DNA of 58,255 bases from Streptomyces sp. G-G2 (GCF_030063135.1 NZ_JASISO010000053.1:1-58255); one strand, 5' to 3'. Shown: positions 9,241 through 18,865, counted from the stretch's first letter. The notes: a model not told the origin generated them from the letters alone. Numbers and translations are program-made.

Positions 9241-9278
9241 ACCACGTACCACGTACCACGTACCACGTACCACGTACT
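9241..9278. repeat. 7-bp tandem repeat, five copies
   Basis: The unit ACCACGT repeats head to tail about five times and ends where the adjoining CTAG-ended element begins. It lies in non-coding sequence. The perfect unit identity suggests recent slippage; it lacks the spacers of a CRISPR array. Confidence 0.8.
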
Positions 9279-9409
9279 AGTGTCCTGCGCCGGAAGTTCC
9301 TAGGTAGTTCCGGCTGAGCCGCGGGCGGTCAACGCGCCTGGTCGGCGGCCGGAGCCTAGAGGCCGGGACGAGGCAGATCTACCAACGGATTACTGGCGCA
9401 GGACACTAG
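9277..9409. mobile_element. 133-bp MITE-like element with 15-bp ends
   Basis: A perfect inverted repeat, CTAGTGTCCTGCGCC at 9277-9291 and its complement at 9395-9409, bounds 133 bp without coding capacity. The outer CTAG at each end is a common target of Streptomyces insertion elements. Its right end contains the TAG stop codon of the lacI-type regulator. It is too short to carry a transposase and is read as a non-autonomous remnant. Confidence 0.6.
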
Positions 9410-10437
9410 CGGCGCGCCACCGGGCCGGCACTGCGGCGCAGCACCATCTCCGGCGAGATCAGCACGTGGCTGCGGGTATGGCCGACGCCGGTCAGCTCCT
9501 CCACCAGTAGCTCAAGGGCCCGGCGCCCCAGCTCGCCGAAGTCCTGACGCACGGTGGTGAGGGGCGGGGCGAAGTACGCGGCCTCGGGAATGTCGTCGAA
9601 CCCGACCACGCTGATGTCGCCCGGAATCGCCCGGCCCGCCTCGTGGAACGCGCGGAGCAGGCCGAGGGCCATGTGGTCGTTGGCGCAGAAGACCGCCGTG
9701 ACCAGGGGATCCTCGGCGATCCGCAGTCCGGCCTCGTACCCGGACCGCGCGCTCCAGTCGCCGCTCTCTACGGGCGGCACCTCGGCGCCGCAGGCCTCCA
9801 GGGCCCCCCGCCAGCCGTCTTCCCGGGTCTTGGTCTCCAGCCAGCCGGGCGGGCCGGCGACGTGGTGGACGGTGGCGTGGCCGAGGTCGAGCAGGTGTCG
9901 GGTGGCCGCCCGCGCGCCCGACTCGTTGTCGACGGCGACCATCGGCACGCGGGACTGACTGCCCGACCCGACCGCGACCACCGGCACCGCGCTGGACACC
10001 TTCGCCACCGCGCTCACCGCCGAGATCTGCGGCGCGATGACGACAATGCCCTCCACGCCCTGATCACGGAGCCGGTCCACCGCCTCCTGCACGGAACGGC
10101 TGTCCAGCGAACGCAGGCTCGCGACGCTGACGAAGTACCCGGCACTGCGCGCGGCCTGCTCGATCCCGTCCAGCATCGAGGCGGGCCCGTACAGCGCGCT
10201 GCCGAAACTCACCACACCGAGGGTCTGGGAGCGGCGGGTGACCAGCGCGCGGGCCGCCGAGTTGGGGCGGTAGTCCAGCTCCCGGATGGCGGCGAGCACC
10301 CGGTCCCGGGTGTCGGGCCGGACGTGCGGTGCACCATTCAGCACCCGGGACACGGTCTGGTGGGACACTCCGGCGACCCGCGCCACATCCGCCATCACAG
10401 GCTGGCGGGACTCCGGCTCGGTGCTTTCAGTTCCCAC
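9406..10437 (-). CDS. LacI-family transcriptional repressor of arabinose/hemicellulose genes
   Basis: Sugar-responsive repressor, 343 residues. An N-terminal helix-turn-helix (PVMADVARVAGVSHQTVSRV, with NGAPHVRPDTRDRV as the hinge side) is followed by a periplasmic-binding-protein-like effector domain (SVVGFDDIPEAAYFAPPLTT, QDFGELGRRALELL). The GTG start at 10437 has a GAGG-type ribosome site upstream. It is upstream of, and on the same strand as, the arabinose operon. Operator-like inverted repeats in the LacI style recur before many genes in this window, and a weaker one lies before this gene, which suggests autoregulation. The effector is probably arabinose or an arabino-oligosaccharide (inference). 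Its stop codon lies in the end of a mobile element. Confidence 0.93.
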   Translation of the reverse strand: MGTESTEPESRQPVMADVARVAGVSHQTVSRVLNGAPHVRPDTRDRVLAAIRELDYRPNSAARALVTRRSQTLGVVSFGSALYGPASMLDGIEQAARSAGYFVSVASLRSLDSRSVQEAVDRLRDQGVEGIVVIAPQISAVSAVAKVSSAVPVVAVGSGSQSRVPMVAVDNESGARAATRHLLDLGHATVHHVAGPPGWLETKTREDGWRGALEACGAEVPPVESGDWSARSGYEAGLRIAEDPLVTAVFCANDHMALGLLRAFHEAGRAIPGDISVVGFDDIPEAAYFAPPLTTVRQDFGELGRRALELLVEELTGVGHTRSHVLISPEMVLRRSAGPVARR

Positions 10438-10525
10438 TCAAGGCCCCCTCATCGGTCGTACCAATACGGATCACAGCCGCACGGCAGAGACTACGACAGT
10501 CTCACGAGTGCTCCCGGGATTGTAT

Positions 10526-10541
10526 TTGTTCGCGATCACAG
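10526..10541. promoter_or_regulatory. Weak LacI-type operator upstream of the repressor gene
   Basis: TTGTTCGCGATCACAG keeps the TTGTT-CG-ACA frame of the other sites with several mismatches. It is about 90 bp upstream of the repressor GTG, a position suited to autorepression. It is the weakest of the eight sites. Confidence 0.45.
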
Positions 10542-10626
10542 GCCCGCACCAAACCCGCTCCCCGGGGCGGCCAGGACGTGTCCGATCGATCAGGTGACCG
10601 CTCTGTGCCGCCGTCGTTGATGTGGG

Positions 10627-11165
10627 CATGGGGCGGGGTGATCTGACGGATGGGGAGTGGGAACGGCTGCGGCTGTTCCTGCCGGTCGGCAACAGGCGTT
10701 GTGGCACGCGGCGGGACCACCGGCAGTGATCGACGGGATTCCGCACCGGGCGCGGACCGGGGCGCAGCGGCGTGAGCTGCCGGAACAGTTCGGGCCATGG
10801 GAGACGGTTTACGAACGCCACCGACTGCGGTCGGCCGACGGAACATGGGAACGTCTCCTCCAGAGGTCCAGGCCGCGGGTGACGCCGCGGGTGAGATCGA
10901 CTGGGACATCTCAGTGGACTCCACCACCGTCCGAGCGCATCGGCACGCGCCTGGCGCACGCACCGACCCGCCGTCGTCCCCCGGACCAAAGGGGGTCGAA
11001 CTGTCAGGACACCAGGTCAAAACCGCCTGCAGAGCCTTCACACCAGACTGGTGGAGGTGGTGCGGGAGGTGAGGGCCTGGGCCGCTCGCACGGTGGGTCC
11101 ACCAGCAAGATCCACCTGAGCGCCGACGGCCGCTGCCGCCCGCTGTCCCTGACGACGCGGTATCC
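10627..11165 (+). pseudogene. IS5-type transposase remnant
   Basis: Reading across several frames gives fragments of an IS5/IS427-group DDE transposase: DLTDGEWERLRLFLP, then WRELPEQFGPWETVYERH, then EIDWDISVDSTTVRAHRHA, then GRSHGGSTSKIHLSADG. The order is right but frameshifts break it at least twice, and the C-terminal third with the last catalytic residue is missing. It cannot be active. It sits in a decayed stretch beside two miniature elements. Confidence 0.8.
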
Positions 11166-12597
11166 GCACGCCATTCCGGAGACCGACAGCCAGGCCGCCC
11201 GCCTATGCAGGGGATCACGTGGCGGACGGGAGATCTCGCCCACGTCGTGTCGAACGGCGGCGCTCCGAGGTCCTGCGTGGCAGGCACGATCTGCTCCTCG
11301 CCGAAGGGCTGGTCGTCGGCCTCCGACTCCCCCACGTCGACGACCTGCCAGCCGCCCCTCTCGCTCGGCGAGGGAGGTGGGCGAAAGCCCGGCGGGTGGG
11401 TTCCTGGGGTCCGCGAGCACCCCGTCATGGAACGCCTCGTAGAGCCCCTGGGCCCATTCCGCACCCCGATGGTAGATCAGGAAGGCCATCGGCTCCTCGT
11501 TTCCTCAGCGGAGGGGGAGAGGGCGAGATGTCCACCAGTGACGCTGTGTAAGCGCCCGGGCGGCAGCGAGCGGTGACACCCCCCTGCGGCATCGGTGACC
11601 GGAATCTGGCCAGTGGCGGCGCCGCGGTCGGCGACGGGACCACCACGGCGGCGTACTGGGCGACCAGCACCCCCGGGGCCACCCAGGGACCCGAGAGCCC
11701 CTTCACCGGGGTCTCCTCGCACGCGGACTGCTGGCGGGCAGCGCCGTCTTCTCGATGGCCGGGGCGGGCGTGACGGCGGCGTCTGCGTCTGAGCGCCCTG
11801 CACCCCAGCCGGCCGGCCGGACCGTCAGGCGAGCGGGCCCCTCACGGAATCCGAGGAGCCCGCCCGCGTGCGTCGCGCGGTCGTGCTCGGCCACCGAGAA
11901 GGCCCCGGCCTTGTGTCTGCGGTGGTCGTGCGGGACCGCCGACACCAGGACCAGCCGGATCAGCGCCGGGTCAGCCGGAGCGGGAGGCCCGCCCCGGTGC
12001 GGACCGGGGTGGATCGGTAGCCCTCGGCGTCGACCGTCACGGTGGCGAACTCGCCCCGGAACGGGAGGCCGCCGATGACCGGCACCAGCACCTCGCGTCC
12101 GAGCCCGCAGGTGTCGGCCGGCCTGACGGAGAGCCGCGCGCCGCGTCCGAGTGCCACCTGCCCTCGGACGCCCGCCCCAAATGACGACGGGCTGGACGAC
12201 CCGGCGAATCCCGGCTTCCTGGACTCGGTCGGGCGCGAGCAGGACTCCTCGGTCCACAGCCGGACCGGTGCCATCGACCACTGGCGCCAAGCGGTGCGCG
12301 ACCTGCCCAACCGCCTCTTCGTCCCGACTCGCGACGAGGAGTGCGTCCACCACGGCGTGGGGTCCACCTCACCGACCGGCTGCGCATCCTGCTCCCGCTG
12401 GCCGCCCACCGCCACCGGACCTCCCCGTCCGTGGTCTACCACGCCCTGATCCTGGGCCTGCTCGCCGCCCAGTCGGGCGCCCGCGCGCCCTCGTCCGCAG
12501 CCACTTCGCCGGACGCTCCCGCGAGGAGGAGCGGATCGTCGGCTGCTACGGGGCGGAACCGGCCGGTTCCGCCCCGCACCCGCTGAGCGGTTCGGGC
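11166..12597. other. Decayed intergenic stretch, no intact gene recognised
   Basis: About 1.4 kb in which all six frames are open in places, as GC-rich DNA allows, but none carries a recognisable full-length protein. Short protein-like fragments occur. One at the minus-strand start near 11489 begins MAFLIYHRGAEWAQGLYEAF and loses frame within about 60 residues. Another, on the minus strand ending at 11960, reads FATVTVDAEGYRSTPVRTG. These look like ends of genes truncated by the mobile-element activity next door. No promoter or terminator could be assigned. Confidence 0.5.
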
Positions 12598-14151
12598 TCA
12601 GCTCCAGGGTTGGGCGACCAGCCAGCTGGTATCAGCACTCCAACTGGTGCTGCTGTCCCAGCTGTTGGATCCTCCGTTGGCGGCGACGTAGACCGAGTGG
12701 TTGTAGTGGCGCAGGTACTTCGTCAGGTAGTTGACCGACTGGAAGGAGTAGCCCGTCCCGCTGTTGCCGGCGGTGGGGCAGAAGGTGGCGTCCTGGGCAA
12801 ACAGGCTTCCCCCGTCGTCCACGCCGAGGTGGAGCTCGAAGTTGTAGTGCCGCAGGAACCGGCCGGGCTCGGCGACTGACTCGAAGGTGAGGCAGGAGCT
12901 GTTCGCAAGCCCGGCGCGGACGGTCCACGTGGCATCGGCCTTGAGGGCGGACGAACTCGAGGAGCTGACGGCCGAGATGGCGACCTTGTCGTCCGCGTCG
13001 TCGTGGGAGAGGTATTCGCCGGTGCAGCACGTGGTGGTGGCTCGCAGCGACACGTGCGAACCCGGGTTCAGCGTGCCCGTGCCGGTGGCGGCGCTGCTGT
13101 ATCCGGTGGCAGCAATGTTGGCCTGGACGGCGTTCTCGGTGGTGTCCGAGGGGTAGCCGGAGGTCATCACACCCTCGTAGAAGGTACCCGCCGAGCCCTT
13201 GCTGTTGTCGCCGCCGATGCCGAGGATGATCGCGCCCTCCTTGTGCATCGGGTTGTAGCCCGCCGCGTTGGGCCGGGGCCCGCTGTAGTACGTGGACAGG
13301 CCGCCCGACTGGGCGTTGCCCGCGCGGATCGCCCACTGGTTCGGCGCGCCCTTGACGATCGCGGTCAGGAAGCGGTTGCTGACACTCGGGTCGTTGGCGT
13401 TGTAGCCGGCGTTCACCCCGGAGAACAGGCCGTTTTCCAGGTCCGCCATCACCCACGGCCCGGCGCCGGAGCCGTACCCCCAGACCTTGATGTTGCCGAA
13501 GTAGATTGCCTCCATGTGGCCGTTGCCTGTGTCGTTGCTGCTGGTCTCGGCGTTGCCGTAGTCGAAGCAGCAGCCGCCGTTGTAGTGCGTTCCGTCCAGG
13601 ACCGCATACATGCCCTCGGGCTGGTCGCTGACCGCGATGCCGTTGGTGTGGTTGTTGCGGTAACCGGTTCCGGGCGCGATGTAGACGCCGTACGCCTTGT
13701 GGCCCCCCACCGTGACCGGGGCCTCGACCGCGTTGGCCAGGTTGTCCGGCCCACCGGCCGCCCCGCCGGCGGGCGCCTGGGTGAGGTGGTTGCCCTTGCC
13801 GGACTGGTCGTAGAGGACGGTGATCACGCAGCTGGTGCCGGCGCAGAAGGCATCCTGCGTGGCGGCGTTGGCGTACCCGCCTGCGCTCAGCACGCCGATG
13901 TCCATCACGGCGCCGTCCGACGCGCGCTTGACCTGGTAGAGCGCGCCACTGTACGAGGCGTACAGGGCGCGGGTGGTGCTGTGGGCCGCCACACAGGGCG
14001 TACCGCCAGCGGCGTAGATGTCACACGGCCCCTGCGTGGCCGCCTGCGAGGTGGCGGCCGTACCGGCGAGGACACCGGCGGTGAGTGCGGCCGTCGCCCC
14101 GGCCGCAAGAAGGGTACGCCGAGCACGGCGGATCAACTGATGGAAGGCCAT
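12598..14151 (-). CDS. Secreted alpha-L-arabinofuranosidase, GH54 with C-terminal CBM42 (AbfB)
   Basis: Releases L-arabinofuranose side chains from arabinoxylan and arabinan outside the cell. The 517-residue protein has a signal peptide (RRARRTLLAAG to ATSQAA), a GH54 catalytic domain at about 40-365 and an arabinose-binding CBM42/AbfB beta-trefoil at about 375-517 (FLRHYNFELHLGVDD, YLRHYNHSVYVAA repeats). The adjacent Cys194-Cys195 pair and the ADLEN motif (Glu239) match the vicinal disulfide and nucleophile of Aspergillus AbfB, and Asp315 in GIGGDNS matches the acid/base; spacing between them agrees. The ATG at 14151 is preceded by GGAG. A LacI operator lies 33 bp upstream. GH54 is best known from fungi. 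Divergent from the GH127 gene. Confidence 0.92.
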   Translation of the reverse strand: MAFHQLIRRARRTLLAAGATAALTAGVLAGTAATSQAATQGPCDIYAAGGTPCVAAHSTTRALYASYSGALYQVKRASDGAVMDIGVLSAGGYANAATQDAFCAGTSCVITVLYDQSGKGNHLTQAPAGGAAGGPDNLANAVEAPVTVGGHKAYGVYIAPGTGYRNNHTNGIAVSDQPEGMYAVLDGTHYNGGCCFDYGNAETSSNDTGNGHMEAIYFGNIKVWGYGSGAGPWVMADLENGLFSGVNAGYNANDPSVSNRFLTAIVKGAPNQWAIRAGNAQSGGLSTYYSGPRPNAAGYNPMHKEGAIILGIGGDNSKGSAGTFYEGVMTSGYPSDTTENAVQANIAATGYSSAATGTGTLNPGSHVSLRATTTCCTGEYLSHDDADDKVAISAVSSSSSSALKADATWTVRAGLANSSCLTFESVAEPGRFLRHYNFELHLGVDDGGSLFAQDATFCPTAGNSGTGYSFQSVNYLTKYLRHYNHSVYVAANGGSNSWDSSTSWSADTSWLVAQPWS

Positions 14152-14183
14152 GGAAAGCTCCTGCACGGGTGAGGGAAAGAGCT

Positions 14184-14199
14184 TTGTGAGCGCTAACAT
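14184..14199. promoter_or_regulatory. LacI-type operator of the GH54 gene
   Basis: TTGTGAGCGCTAACAT, an inverted repeat around GCGC, lies directly upstream of the GH54 start. It matches the window-wide pattern at 13 of 16 positions or better. Confidence 0.7.
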
Positions 14200-14589
14200 T
14201 TCCCGTTTCGAGCGAGGCAGACCGAAATCCTCGAGGGGTGGGTGAGCGGCTCACGTCAAGTGGCACTCACTATCGCCACCGGCTGACGTGACGTCAAGAC
14301 ATGATGCAGGCCCGTCCAGCACTCGCCACGCCGTCGAGGCGATACGGCGAAGGCCCAAGCGTGTCGTCGCATCGCCGCCCTGACCGGCCGGGCCACTCTG
14401 CGGGCCGACTGCGCTCAGCCCCCTGGACACGGTGGAGGCGTCGAGGCTATAAACGTGGCACCTGTTGACGGCAGGTGTCGCGGTCTCCGCGCCCCGGCGG
14501 CCCTTCGACGCCACCCGCACCGCTCGCTGCCCGCTCCGCCAACCAGGCCCCCCTCATGGCCCTTTTGAGTCACTCTGGTCTGAATCGCC
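14200..14589. other. Divergent intergenic region between GH54 and GH127 genes
   Basis: A 390-bp region flanked by two operators, one for each divergent gene. It holds a palindromic TGACGTGACGTCA near 14285 of unknown use. No open frame in it looks coding. Confidence 0.45.
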
Positions 14590-14605
14590 TTGTTAGCGCT
14601 AACAC
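14590..14605. promoter_or_regulatory. LacI-type operator of the GH127 gene
   Basis: TTGTTAGCGCTAACAC is an almost perfect palindrome, the best-matching site in the window, 48 bp upstream of the GH127 start. Confidence 0.78.
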
Positions 14606-14653
14606 TTGGGGTGTCCGCCTCCTCCCCTCCACCCGGAAGAAACAGGTTTCGCG

Positions 14654-17359
14654 ATGTTGCCTCCTCCCCTGAGCCGCCGCAATCTGCTCAAGGCAACCGG
14701 TATTCTGGTGCTCGCACCGGCCGCCGACCTCGGTCTCGCCCCAGCGGCCGCCGCGGCGGCCGCCGTCGGAGTCCCAGCGTTGCCGTTCGACCTCGGCCAG
14801 GTCCGGCTCACCGCCGGCCGGTGGCTCGACAATCAGAACCGGACCCTGGCGTACCTGCGCTTCGTCGACGTCGACCGCCTGCTGTACAACTTCCGCGCGA
14901 ATCACCGGTTGTCCACCGATGCGGCTGTCGCGCCAGGCGGTTGGGACGCCCCGGCGTTCCCCTTCCGGACTCACGTGCAGGGGCACTTCCTCAGCGCGTG
15001 GGCCCAGGCCTACGCGGGACTGGGCGACACCGTCTGTCGCGACAAGGCCGCGTACATGGTGGCGGAGCTGGCCAAGTGCCAGGCCAACAACGCCGTCGCG
15101 GGATTCGTCCCCGGCTACCTCTCGGGCTTCCCCGAGACGGACTTCATCCAGCTCGAGTCCGGCACGCTCAAGAACGGCAACGTCCCCTACTACTGCGTCC
15201 ACAAGACCATGGCCGGCCTGCTCGACGTGTGGCGGCTCATGGGCAGCACTCAGGCCCGGGACGTACTCCTGGCGCTGGCCGACTGGGTCGACCGGCGCAC
15301 CGGCGGGCTCGGACACACCCAGATGCAGGCGCTCCTGGGTGTCGAGTTCGGTGGCATGAACGAGGTCCTGGCCGACCTCCACATCCAGACCGGGGACGCG
15401 CGCTGGCTCGCGGTCGCCCAGCGCTTCGACCACGCCGCCGTGTTCGACCCGCTGGCTGCGGGCCAGGACCAGCTGAGCGGCCTGCACGCCAACACCCAGG
15501 TGCCCAAGTGGATCGGCGCCGTCCGCGAGTACCGGGCCACCGGAACCGCGCGCTACCACGACATCGCCTCCCACGCCTGGGCGATCTGCACCACCGCGCA
15601 CACCTACGCCATCGGCGGGAACAGCCAGGCCGAACACTTCCACGCTGCCGACGCGATCTCCGCCTACCTGACCAACGACACCTGCGAGCTCTGCAACTCG
15701 TACAACATGCTCAAACTCACCCGTGAGCTGTGGCAGTTGGACCCCGGACGGGCCGCGTACTTCGACTTCTACGAGCGCACCCTGCTCAACCATGTCATCG
15801 GCGCACAGAACCCCGCCGACCCGCACGGGCACGTCACCTACTTCACCCCGCTCAAGCCCGGCGGCCGCCGCGGCGTGGGCCCGGCCTGGGGCGGCGGCAC
15901 CTGGAGCACCGATTACGACACCTTCTGGTGCTGCCAGGGCACCGGAATGGAGTCCAATACCAAACTGGCGGACTCCGTCTACTTCCACGACGGCGCCACC
16001 CTCATCGTGAACCTGTTTGTGCCAACTGTCCTCACCTGGGCCGAACGGGGCATCACGGTCACCCAGTCCACCTCGTACCCTGCGGAGGACACCACGGCGC
16101 TGCGGGTCACCGGCAGCGCCGACGGCACGTGGTCGATGCGCATCCGCATTCCGGCCTGGACATCCGGTGCCACCGTCAGCGTCAACGGCGCGGTGCAGAA
16201 CATCGCCACCACCCCGGGCAGCTACGCCACCGTCACCCGCTCCTGGACCTCCGGCGACACGGTGACCGTCAAGCTGCCCATGCGCACCGCGCTCCGGGCC
16301 GCCAACGACAACTCGGACGTCGCCGCGATCACCTACGGTCCGGTCGTCCTGTGCGGCAACTACGGCAGCACCGCCCTGACCGCCCTCCCGGTCCTCGACC
16401 CGGCGTCGATCACCCGGACCGGCACGACCGGCCTCGCCTTCACCGCGACCGCCAACGGCTCGCCCGTCAGCCTCACCCCGTTCCAGGAGGCGCAGGGCTT
16501 CAACTACACCGTCTACTGGAGTATCAGGAGCGCCGGATTCCGCCTGGTCAACGCAGCCAGCGGGCTCGTGCTCGGCATCCGGGACATGTCCGGCGCAGAC
16601 GGTGCGCCCGCCCTCCAGTGGTCCGACTCCGGCACCGCCGACCACGACTGGGTGCCCGTGGTCGACGGCACCGCGCTGCGCCTGCGCAACGCCAACAGCG
16701 GCAAGGTCCTGGGCGTGCAGAACATGTCCACCGCCGACAACGCCTCCGTGCTCCAGTGGTCGGACAACGGCACCGCCGACCACCGGTGGTCCGTCACCGA
16801 GGCGGCCGATGGTGCGTACGGACTGCGGAACGCCAACAGCGGCAAGCTGCTCGGAATCGCCGGCGCCTCCCTCGCCCAAGGGGCCCTGGCCGTGCAGGTC
16901 CCGGACACCGGCTCGCCGACCAGCCGGTGGCTGTTCGTTCCGAGTGGCACCCGGCGCATCCAGAACGTGGCCGGCGGGCTTGTGCTCGGCGTGCTGAGCA
17001 TGTCGACCACCGACGGCGCGCCGGCGATCCAGTGGAGCGACAACGGCACCGCGGACCACCTGTGGACCGCGGTGATCGACACCGGAGGCTACCTGCGGCT
17101 CAGGAACTCCAACAGCGGCAAGGTACTTGCCGTGGAGGGCGGCAGCACGGCCAACGGCGCCAGGATCGTCCAGTGGACCGACGACGGAGCCGCCGACCAC
17201 CGGTGGCGCCTACGACACGGCGGCGGCGACACCTTCCGCATCCAGTCCGCCGTCAGCGGCCGCGTCCTCGGAGTCTCCGGGGCCTCCACCACCGAAGGAG
17301 CCCAGGTCGTCCTGTGGGACGACAACGGCACGGCCGACCACTTCTGGCGCTTCATCTGA
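14654..17359 (+). CDS. Secreted beta-L-arabinofuranosidase, GH127, with C-terminal ricin-type CBM13 domains
   Basis: Expected to remove beta-linked L-arabinofuranose, for example from extensin-type glycans or arabino-oligosaccharides. The 901-residue protein begins with a Tat signal (LSRRNLLKATGILVLAP). The GH127 catalytic part spans about 40-620: Glu345 and Cys347 in CELC and Cys426-Cys427 in FWCCQG correspond to the zinc-thiolate site of HypBA1, where a cysteine is the nucleophile. Residues 625-901 carry two beta-trefoil lectin domains with repeated QWSDNGTADHxW motifs. The start chosen is the ATG at 14654; an upstream open extension lacks a signal peptide. LacI operator just upstream. Confidence 0.92.
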   Translation: MLPPPLSRRNLLKATGILVLAPAADLGLAPAAAAAAAVGVPALPFDLGQVRLTAGRWLDNQNRTLAYLRFVDVDRLLYNFRANHRLSTDAAVAPGGWDAPAFPFRTHVQGHFLSAWAQAYAGLGDTVCRDKAAYMVAELAKCQANNAVAGFVPGYLSGFPETDFIQLESGTLKNGNVPYYCVHKTMAGLLDVWRLMGSTQARDVLLALADWVDRRTGGLGHTQMQALLGVEFGGMNEVLADLHIQTGDARWLAVAQRFDHAAVFDPLAAGQDQLSGLHANTQVPKWIGAVREYRATGTARYHDIASHAWAICTTAHTYAIGGNSQAEHFHAADAISAYLTNDTCELCNSYNMLKLTRELWQLDPGRAAYFDFYERTLLNHVIGAQNPADPHGHVTYFTPLKPGGRRGVGPAWGGGTWSTDYDTFWCCQGTGMESNTKLADSVYFHDGATLIVNLFVPTVLTWAERGITVTQSTSYPAEDTTALRVTGSADGTWSMRIRIPAWTSGATVSVNGAVQNIATTPGSYATVTRSWTSGDTVTVKLPMRTALRAANDNSDVAAITYGPVVLCGNYGSTALTALPVLDPASITRTGTTGLAFTATANGSPVSLTPFQEAQGFNYTVYWSIRSAGFRLVNAASGLVLGIRDMSGADGAPALQWSDSGTADHDWVPVVDGTALRLRNANSGKVLGVQNMSTADNASVLQWSDNGTADHRWSVTEAADGAYGLRNANSGKLLGIAGASLAQGALAVQVPDTGSPTSRWLFVPSGTRRIQNVAGGLVLGVLSMSTTDGAPAIQWSDNGTADHLWTAVIDTGGYLRLRNSNSGKVLAVEGGSTANGARIVQWTDDGAADHRWRLRHGGGDTFRIQSAVSGRVLGVSGASTTEGAQVVLWDDNGTADHFWRFI

Positions 17360-17454
17360 CCGGATGATCTCTGCATGGAGCAAGCGGTACGACGTGTGCG
17401 AGCCCGGGCCCGTGTCGATCACCGCTACCGTCGCCCCCCCACCCCCCCACCACC

Positions 17455-18142
17455 AACCCGCTCAACCAGCAACTGTTCGGCAACACGTACTCCTTCGCGA
17501 CGCTGCGCTGCGCCGTGGAAATCCACCGTGCCGACAACGTGGACCGGGCCGCCCACCCGACCGGCTCGGCCCACGTGTTCTGCTACTACTACGCCGTCCG
17601 GCAGCCGAGCCGGCCGGGCACCATCGTGGTGCGCAAGCACGTGCTGGGCACCACCGGGGCACAGCCATTCACCTTCGACGGCCACCTCTCCTACAACCCT
17701 GGCGGCCTCTTCCAGTCGGCCGCCGGGCCCGGCTCCGACGGCGAGCAGACCTCTTCCAGCGCGCGGCGACCACCGAGACCAGGCCGCCGTGGACCGTGCA
17801 GGAGCAGGTGCCTGACGGATGGACCATGACCGCGCTCGCCCGCATCTCCGCCAACGGCACCAGTACCAGCACCAGCACCAGCGGCACCCGGGAGTCCGTC
17901 GACCTGACCGCCGCCGGCACGGTCACTTGCGCCTACACCGACGCGCCGAGCGACAGAGTCGCCGCTCACCCTGCTGAAGCAGACCGGCGGCGGCACGGGC
18001 GGGCCGTTCGGCTTCACCACCGAGGACGGCACCGCGCTCGGCCAGGCCCCCACCACGCAGCAGGACGTCCCCGCCGCCGCTGGTACGACCTACCGCGGAC
18101 TCGTGCGGTCGGCCGGCGTCGACCTGCACGCCGTCTGCCCGT
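17455..18142 (+). pseudogene. Frameshifted surface protein with prealbumin-like (Cna-B type) domains
   Basis: Three successive frames give one continuous protein-like sequence. The first has FATLRCAVEIHRADNVD and GTIVVRKHVLGTTGAQPFTF, a repeat start typical of prealbumin-like folds in actinobacterial surface proteins. The second, from about 17752, has PPWTVQEQVPDGWTMTA. The third, from about 17945, has PLTLLKQTGGGTGGPFGFTT. Frameshifts separate them, there is no start codon with a signal peptide, and no sortase motif. It is a dead 3' part of a larger gene, not a hydrolase. Confidence 0.65.
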
Positions 18143-18155
18143 CAGGCCTCCCCCG

Positions 18156-18386
18156 GTGACCGTGCTGCACCTGACCTTCACCCTGCCCTCCGGCCAGACC
18201 GTCACGTCCGACTGGAACACCACCATCACCCCGGTCGGCGGCCAGGTCTCCGCCAAGAATCTCAGCTACAGCGACCCTACCGCCCCCGGCGGGTCAACCT
18301 CCTTCGGGTTCCAGGCCAACCACACCGGCAACGCCGGAGCCGCCACCCAGATCAGCCTGAACGGCACTCCCTGCACCACCGGCTGA
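18156..18386 (+). pseudogene. C-terminal half of a cellulose-binding CBM2 domain
   Basis: The frame ending at 18386 reads LTFTLPSGQTVTSDWNTT and then GGSTSFGFQANHTGNAG with a final cysteine (NGTPC), the standard second half of an actinobacterial CBM2 with its closing disulfide residue. The first half and any catalytic domain are absent. It adjoins the broken prealbumin-like gene, so either an exported cellulose-binding protein decayed here or two gene ends were joined. Confidence 0.7.
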
Positions 18387-18413
18387 CAGCCACTCCCCCA
18401 TGGGGCCCGCACC

Positions 18414-18457
18414 CCCCAGCCCCCACGAGGCGCGGGCCCTTCGGCGGGGGGCTGGGG
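18414..18457 (+). terminator. Stem-loop after the CBM2 remnant
   Basis: CCCCAGCCCCC (18414-18424) can pair with GGGGGGCTGGGG (18446-18457); a second small hairpin lies inside. No T tract follows, as is common in Streptomyces. Confidence 0.5.
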
Positions 18458-18622
18458 AAGCCGAAAGCACAGCAGATCATCTCGGATGTCCGCCGAACTG
18501 CCGACGCTCCTGTGGACGTTGGTTCCGCTTCACGAGAACGGCCCGGCCGTGCAGAAGTTCTTGACAGTCGATTCCGCCCCGTGCTTTTCTCCCTTCCAGA
18601 CACCGGATGTACATGTTTCAAA

Positions 18623-18638
18623 TTGTTAACGCTCACAA
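18623..18638. promoter_or_regulatory. LacI-type operator of the GH10 xylanase gene
   Basis: TTGTTAACGCTCACAA is identical over 16 bases to the operator of the arabinose transport operon, 228 bp upstream of the xylanase start. Confidence 0.78.
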
Positions 18639-18865
18639 CTCGCTGGCACCCCAGAACGCGCGCTCCGGCGCCCCACCTCAGAGAGCGGCGCGTCGACCGA
18701 CAGCACGGCTCTCGGGCGGGACCAGGCACCGTCCTGGACACGCACCGGCCGCCCTGCCCGGCAGGAACGGCTGGGCCGAGTACGCGCTCGCACGGCCGTC
18801 AGGACGAGGCGCCGGCTCCCGACCGGTGCGCAGGCATCCCCCACACACAAGGAGAACGATCCGTC

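Noticed and set aside
9241..9278. Possible CRISPR array
   Set aside because: Units are contiguous 7-mers without spacers; no cas gene is present.
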